A stretch of 64,000 nucleotides of DNA. Origin: CAYHHI01 sp964356335. GTDB lineage: Bacteria > Arandabacterota > Arandabacteria > Arandabacterales > Arandabacteraceae. Below the pieces are notes generated by a model, which did not search any database, had not been told where the DNA came from, and saw nothing but the letters and a program-made list of their open reading frames with translations. The stretch is from assembly GCA_964356335.1 (NCBI GenBank), contig CAYHHI010000002.1, forward strand, positions 1 through 64,000, read 5' to 3'. The translations under genes were made by a program, and so were the position numbers. Positions 60,093 through 64,000 of this stretch are shown one piece after another (within the stretch, counting starts at the first letter, position 1; every line of letters starts with the position of its first letter).

Positions 60093-61231
60093 CACTTCCT
60101 CCTCAACAGGCCATGGAAGATCTCGTCGTTGCCGAATTTAGGACTGAACCAGATGGCGTGCACAGCGTTCTTGGTGGGAGCAAGCGAACAATACCGTGAC
60201 ATGGCTTGTCCTCTTGCGATATCCGCAGGCTCGCTCCATCTGCGGCCGTCATAGCAGCGCATCAGGAGAAGATACTCACCCTTGTCCCTATCCTGATCCT
60301 CCCAAGCAACCATCAGGTTATTGCCATCAATCTTTGCAGAGGTGGCATAGAAACCATTCTGACCCGTGTTCACGCGGGTCTGGCCATACCAGGCTTCGCC
60401 GTCAAAGAACTTCGCCAGAACGTCAGTGCCCTGGGGCGTCTGGTCAAACCAGGCCAGCGCCCAGTTTCCTGGTGCGAGATCGGTCACGGAAAGCCGCCAC
60501 TCACGATTTTTGTTGGTAGCGGCCAGCGTTTCCTCGCCCCAGGCCTTTCCGTCCCAGAGCCGTGATTCAATGTCCAGCCCTGCGAACCACACAATCAGCA
60601 CCCTGCCTTCGGCGTCGACTGCAATATCCGGTCGGAAGCCAATTGCCTGCCTGCTGCACATATCCTTCTTGGTGACCAGGCTGTCACCGACGATTTCGCC
60701 GTAGAATACGGTGGTCATATTATATGGACCTTCATGCCATGCGACATGAAGGGTTTTGTCAGGTCCCACGGCGGCCGCGGGGCAGCCGGCATCGAGGAGA
60801 CTGGAGGTGATTTGCCTTCTTGCCACCTCCTTACCGTCTGCAAGATGGAGGTAGTATATCTGGAAGGTCTTTCCCACGGATTCCTGCCAGAGGATGTAGA
60901 CGTTGTTGGATTGATTTGCGATGCAGGGGAAACTTGACTCGCCCTGGGTTCTTGTGAGCCTCATCTCCTTGAGTTCATTCTTACTCGTTAAGGTCGCATA
61001 GTATATCTCTACATTGCCGTCTCTATCATCAGTCCAAACCATGTGCGCCGTGCCCTCAGAATCGACGCAGATGCAGCGGGCGTTATCCCTCGCCGTTTGG
61101 GAATTGCCGGCCGCGTTGGTCACGCGCGTGATCTTCTCGACCGAAAACCCGCGTTCCGCCGCTTGAACGCCATAAGCCATTACGGCCGACATCACCACAA
61201 TAAATATGAGCCTCACGCGCCTCAATCTCAT
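60092..61231 (-). CDS. Exported BNR/sialidase-like beta-propeller protein
   Basis: A 379-residue protein with a signal peptide (MRLRRVRLIFIVVMSAVMAYGVQA) and repeated strands of the BNR/YVTN sort: AHMVWTDDRDGNVEIYYA, VYILWQES, LHVAWHEGPYN, VLIVWFAGLD, LMVAWEDQDRDKGEYLL, VHAIWFSP. The DDRDGNxEIYY pattern is common in secreted FCB proteins. No catalytic Asp/Tyr/Arg set of a true sialidase can be recognised, so a binding or structural role is as likely as hydrolysis. AGGAG lies 7 nt before ATG 61231. First gene of the minus-strand operon leading into the GT-C+TPR and the glgC paralogues. Confidence 0.78.
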   Translation of the reverse strand: MRLRRVRLIFIVVMSAVMAYGVQAAERGFSVEKITRVTNAAGNSQTARDNARCICVDSEGTAHMVWTDDRDGNVEIYYATLTSKNELKEMRLTRTQGESSFPCIANQSNNVYILWQESVGKTFQIYYLHLADGKEVARRQITSSLLDAGCPAAAVGPDKTLHVAWHEGPYNMTTVFYGEIVGDSLVTKKDMCSRQAIGFRPDIAVDAEGRVLIVWFAGLDIESRLWDGKAWGEETLAATNKNREWRLSVTDLAPGNWALAWFDQTPQGTDVLAKFFDGEAWYGQTRVNTGQNGFYATSAKIDGNNLMVAWEDQDRDKGEYLLLMRCYDGRRWSEPADIARGQAMSRYCSLAPTKNAVHAIWFSPKFGNDEIFHGLLRRK

Positions 61232-61254
61232 GACACTTCTCCTTGACCTGCGGA

Positions 61255-61284
61255 ATTATACCTTAAGACCTTCCTACTGAGCAA
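61255..61284 (-). promoter_or_regulatory. Promoter of the BNR-like / GT-C / glgC operon
   Basis: On the minus strand TTGCTC (complement of 61279-61284) and a perfect TATAAT (complement of 61255-61260), spacer 18 nt. The transcript would start about 20 nt before ATG 61231, just before its AGGAG. The -35 is weak. Confidence 0.65.
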
Positions 61285-61582
61285 GAACCTTGTGGAGGTC
61301 ACGGAAGTTCCCCTGGGGCCACCGCTAGGCTCTATGGCTCCCATGCCCGCACAGGCCATGGCATAGGAGGCTCCGGGCGGAACATCCAGACCTGAACTTG
61401 GCGAGAGCCCTATTCCCTGTCCTCCTTTCTTGATTTCTTGACACCGGAGTCGATGCACGAGATGTTGTCAGGGTATCATCTTCTTAGCATCTCTTGACAA
61501 TCTTCGGCAAATCCTGGCGCAGAACAGAGTTATCCGATTCCTCACCCAAGCGTCTTCTTTGGGCTTCCGGGCACGGGTGTGG

Positions 61583-61611
61583 TTGCTATGGGCGGAAGCG
61601 TCTGTTATAAT
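61583..61611 (+). promoter_or_regulatory. Extended -10 promoter of the lipoprotein phosphodiesterase gene
   Basis: TTGCTA (61583-61588), 17-nt spacer, perfect TATAAT (61606-61611) with TG at 61603-61604. Start near 61618; leader of about 40 nt with GGAGGG before ATG 61660. Confidence 0.75.
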
Positions 61612-61659
61612 TCATGTAAAGGGACGCGCGGACACCGGTTCACCGGAGGGGTTTGTTTG

Positions 61660-63246
61660 ATGAAGGGACGAAGGTGTACTCTGAGGATTGCATCTGCGGT
61701 TTTTCTCCTGCCCGTTCTCGTGTTGCTAGGCTGCGGGTCTGAGAAAAAGCCTGAGAAGGCCCAGGTGATTGCCAAGGCCACCGCGTCTTTGGGTCGAGTG
61801 ATCGTCATAGGATTTGATGGTCTTGAGCCGACGTTGGTCAAGAAATACGTCGCACAGAATGAGCTTCCCAATTTCGCCAGGATCATTGACCAGGGAGCTT
61901 TCGGCACTCTCATGTCCACGCTGCCGCCATCATCGGCTTCTGCCTGGACCTCGGCCGTGACCGGAGTAAACCCGGGCAAACACGGAATCTATGGTTTCAT
62001 GGGGGAGCCGAAGCCCGATGCGTCAGGGGCGGTGGTATTCAACACTTCTCTGCAGCGAGGCTTCAAAACGGTTTGGCAGGTCTTGAGCGACTACGGGAGA
62101 AGGTCCATTGCAATAAACATACCGCTTACCTCTCCTGCCGATAGCCTCAATGGTCTCATGGTGGCCGGCTTTCCGCATGCATCCGATGATAGTTCTGCAT
62201 ACTATTGGCCAAGATCGCTTCAGAAGGAACTCGCTGATTACAGTTTCGATGCATTTCGCGTGATATGCGCGAAGAACCGAGAGGACAGGTTCATCCAGAA
62301 GATGAATGGCATAGAGTCCAAGCGGCTTGAGGTCGGGCTGCGGTTATTCGACAAGAACACCTGGGATCTTTTCTGGCTGGTCTTCACGTTCACGGACAGA
62401 TATCAGCACTATCTGTGGAAATACACGGACAAGAATCATCCCATGTATGACCCCATCGGTGGTAGCGAGTATGGTGGTCAGATAGAAGCTTGTTATGTCC
62501 AGGCCGACACCTATCTCGGCGAGTTCATGAAAAGGATGAGGGACGATGACCTGCTCGTCGTGATGTCGGACCATGGGTTTGGCAGCCTGTACTATACCGT
62601 CAACGGGCAGAACTTCCTTTACCGCACCCTTGGCGCCACGCCAGACGTGACTTGCGCTGATTTCTTCGGCGCGAAGTTCAAAATCGATGTTTCAGGTCCT
62701 AATTCCGAGGAAAGATACGCGAGTATCAGGAATAGACTGATCGAAGGCCTGAGAGCACTCAAGGACCCGGCCAAGGGTGTTCCGATCATCGATTCGATCT
62801 ATGTCAAGGAGCAGGTTTACAAGGGGCCTTATCTCTCCTCTGCACCCGACATAGTCTGTATGGAGAATCCTGATTATCTCTTCTTCACATTGCCGCGGAC
62901 GCCGGATCTGCGAATAATAGATGCAGGCCCCAGCCCCGACAAGGCTTTCTCCGGGTTTCACAGGAGGCCGGGGACAATATGTCTTTACGGAAAACTTGTG
63001 CTCCCCGGCAAGCAACTTGCGGCAAGGATAGTGGACGTCACGCCTATCATACTGGCCTATCTTGGTGTGCCTGCACCAAGTGAGATCGACGGAAGACTGC
63101 CTGCTCAAACATTCAAGGCCGGACCTTCAGGTGAGCTCCGGTTGGTCAAGTCGAATGACCCCGGGTACAGGACGCGGACTGGTTTCCTCACTCAGGATTC
63201 AAAGAAGATGGAAAAGCAGCTCCGGGCTCTCGGCTACATGCAGTAG
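61660..63246 (+). CDS. Lipoprotein of the alkaline-phosphatase superfamily (type I phosphodiesterase-like)
   Basis: A 528-residue exported enzyme with lipobox VLLGC (Cys near 25). The fold is that of the PF01663 family: VIGFDGLEPTLV (metal Asp), LPPSSASAWTSAVTG (nucleophile Ser or Thr), FTFTDRYQHYLW and VMSDHGFGS (metal ligands), and a C-terminal HRRPGTICLYG. It is paralogous to the cytoplasmic-looking protein at 19507, with the same order of motifs and a similar end (LRALGYMQ). As a lipoprotein it must act on periplasmic or surface phosphodiesters. The start ATG 61660 follows GGAGGG by about ten bases; upstream in-frame codons precede the signal sequence and are unlikely. Confidence 0.88.
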   Translation: MKGRRCTLRIASAVFLLPVLVLLGCGSEKKPEKAQVIAKATASLGRVIVIGFDGLEPTLVKKYVAQNELPNFARIIDQGAFGTLMSTLPPSSASAWTSAVTGVNPGKHGIYGFMGEPKPDASGAVVFNTSLQRGFKTVWQVLSDYGRRSIAINIPLTSPADSLNGLMVAGFPHASDDSSAYYWPRSLQKELADYSFDAFRVICAKNREDRFIQKMNGIESKRLEVGLRLFDKNTWDLFWLVFTFTDRYQHYLWKYTDKNHPMYDPIGGSEYGGQIEACYVQADTYLGEFMKRMRDDDLLVVMSDHGFGSLYYTVNGQNFLYRTLGATPDVTCADFFGAKFKIDVSGPNSEERYASIRNRLIEGLRALKDPAKGVPIIDSIYVKEQVYKGPYLSSAPDIVCMENPDYLFFTLPRTPDLRIIDAGPSPDKAFSGFHRRPGTICLYGKLVLPGKQLAARIVDVTPIILAYLGVPAPSEIDGRLPAQTFKAGPSGELRLVKSNDPGYRTRTGFLTQDSKKMEKQLRALGYMQ

Positions 63247-63266
63247 AGGTGCTCACAAGTGCAGCC

Positions 63267-64000
63267 ATGAAGACCGAAAAGATAAGCCTGCGGCATCTCC
63301 TCAATAAGATTCTCACGAGCGACGCGGCGGACACTGAGCTCAGGAAAAACCTGCTCAGGACACTTGCTGAGCCTGACCCCTTGATCGCCTGGGAGCAGGC
63401 CCTCGAGATCATGCATGCCATGTCCAAGTCCGGCAGAATCAGGTGGCTTGGCGTCAGCGAACGAGACGGCGAGAAGTACCTGCGTTTCCAGGACCCGCGC
63501 AACATGGACGTTTTCTCACTCAGGGAGCCTCCCACGGTCAAAGCGGAGGTCGTGCCTTTCCTGCCGAGGGGCTTCGTGCGCAAGGAGGATGCCGACAAGA
63601 TCGAGATGCTTTTCACCTCGATTGCCACCTGCAGGTCGGAGGATGAGCTGGGTGGGGTCCTCAAGCGGATGCTCAGAACCATACGCGAGATGGTCTCGGC
63701 CGACTACTGCGTCATCCATTTCACGGACGAGGCCATCAAGAATGTCATGGAGAGAATCAGCGACGGCTCCCCGTCTGCCCCCAAGCGCTTCGCCCCGGCG
63801 ATCACCGACAAGTGGGTCAAAGGCGAGGGCCTGTGCGTCAACGTGCCTGACTTGAGGCGCGAAGCCGAGCTCGGCAAGTATTCTTCCGATGGGCTTTTTT
63901 CGTCGGTCGTGGTGATGCCCTTGAGGTGCAAGGGAAAGACCTACGGCGTGCTTGAGACCTGGAGCAGGCTCGCCGCGAATTTCGCACCTGATGATCTTGG
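63267..64000 (+). CDS. GAF-domain protein, N-terminal part (cut by window end)
   Basis: An open frame from ATG 63267 runs off the window; 244 codons are visible. An N-terminal helical region (KISLRHLLNKILTSDAADTEL) is followed at about 110-244 by a GAF domain: IEMLFTSIATCRSEDELGGVL, YCVIHFTDE, KGEGLCVNVPDLRR, SVVVMPLRCKGKTYGVLETWS and the start of FAPDDLG. GAF domains bind small ligands and usually precede a histidine kinase, GGDEF, HD-GYP or sigma54 activator output; the output is outside the window. It lies 20 bp after the phosphodiesterase and could be cotranscribed. The ribosome site is weak. Confidence 0.8.
   Translation, partial: MKTEKISLRHLLNKILTSDAADTELRKNLLRTLAEPDPLIAWEQALEIMHAMSKSGRIRWLGVSERDGEKYLRFQDPRNMDVFSLREPPTVKAEVVPFLPRGFVRKEDADKIEMLFTSIATCRSEDELGGVLKRMLRTIREMVSADYCVIHFTDEAIKNVMERISDGSPSAPKRFAPAITDKWVKGEGLCVNVPDLRREAELGKYSSDGLFSSVVVMPLRCKGKTYGVLETWSRLAANFAPDDL

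Larger units (their letters stand above)
61232..61659. other. Divergent promoter region, 428 bp
   Basis: This gap separates the BNR-like operon (minus) from the lipoprotein phosphodiesterase (plus). It holds the two promoters annotated separately plus a lone TTGACA at 61494-61499 without a -10 partner. I see no gene, tRNA or terminator in it. Confidence 0.6.

Noticed and set aside
1..64000. tRNA genes, CRISPR arrays, insertion sequences, phage genes
   Set aside because: Reading both strands I found no tRNA T-loop in context, no regular short repeats with spacers, and no transposase or integrase motifs.

Overview
The window (64 kb) reads as chromosome of a free-living Gram-negative-type bacterium with mid-to-high GC. 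Lipoproteins with lipoboxes, SurA-like and MltD-like periplasmic proteins, and two secreted proteins ending in a 'YPNP...' FlgD/type IX-like C-terminal domain point to the FCB superphylum, most likely an uncultured candidate phylum (the Eisenbacteria / WOR-3 / Krumholzibacteriota sort). That placement is inferred from protein style only; there is no rRNA here. No tRNA, CRISPR array, insertion sequence or phage gene was recognised.

Layout. 1-13.2 kb is housekeeping: the end of a bifunctional nuclease (DUF151), a gamma carbonic anhydrase, a convergent amidase lipoprotein with a second, degenerate amidase domain, then selA, smc and ftsY. An FMN riboswitch with its own terminator precedes ribD-ribE-ribBA-ribH, followed by nusB. 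From nusB (13.9 kb) to a Wzx-type flippase (44.9 kb) the genes lie on one strand with almost no intergenic DNA (mostly 1-41 bp overlaps, largest gap 54 bp). This block encodes a large surface-glycan programme: several Leloir glycosyltransferases, three DPM1/GtrB-like polyprenyl-phosphate sugar synthases, three AglD/UPF0104 flippase-like proteins, four large GT-C/PMT/YfhO-like membrane proteins (two with C-terminal TPRs), WecB, an SDR epimerase, a DegT aminotransferase, a FemAB-like acyltransferase, an amidohydrolase and an alkaline-phosphatase-superfamily enzyme.

45-55 kb carries individually promoted export and envelope genes: a secreted HExxH metallopeptidase with a sorting-type C-terminus, a SurA-like parvulin lipid-free chaperone, a convergent GT-C+TPR protein, a tandem pair of almost identical Cys-rich secreted proteins (the second behind a perfect consensus promoter) and an MltD-like LysM lytic transglycosylase. 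55-61 kb is a minus-strand, translationally coupled four-gene operon: BNR-like secreted protein, GT-C+TPR protein and two ADP-glucose pyrophosphorylase paralogues. 61.6-64 kb holds a second alkaline-phosphatase-superfamily enzyme (a lipoprotein) and the start of a GAF-domain protein that runs off the window.

How it may fit together (inference): nucleotide sugars are made and loaded on polyprenyl phosphate by the GT2 enzymes, moved across the membrane by the UPF0104 or Wzx proteins, and transferred on the periplasmic side by GT-C enzymes, some of which carry TPR arms that could bind protein substrates. The abundant Cys-rich secreted proteins and the sorting-domain proteins are candidate acceptors or surface partners, but nothing in the sequence proves that link.
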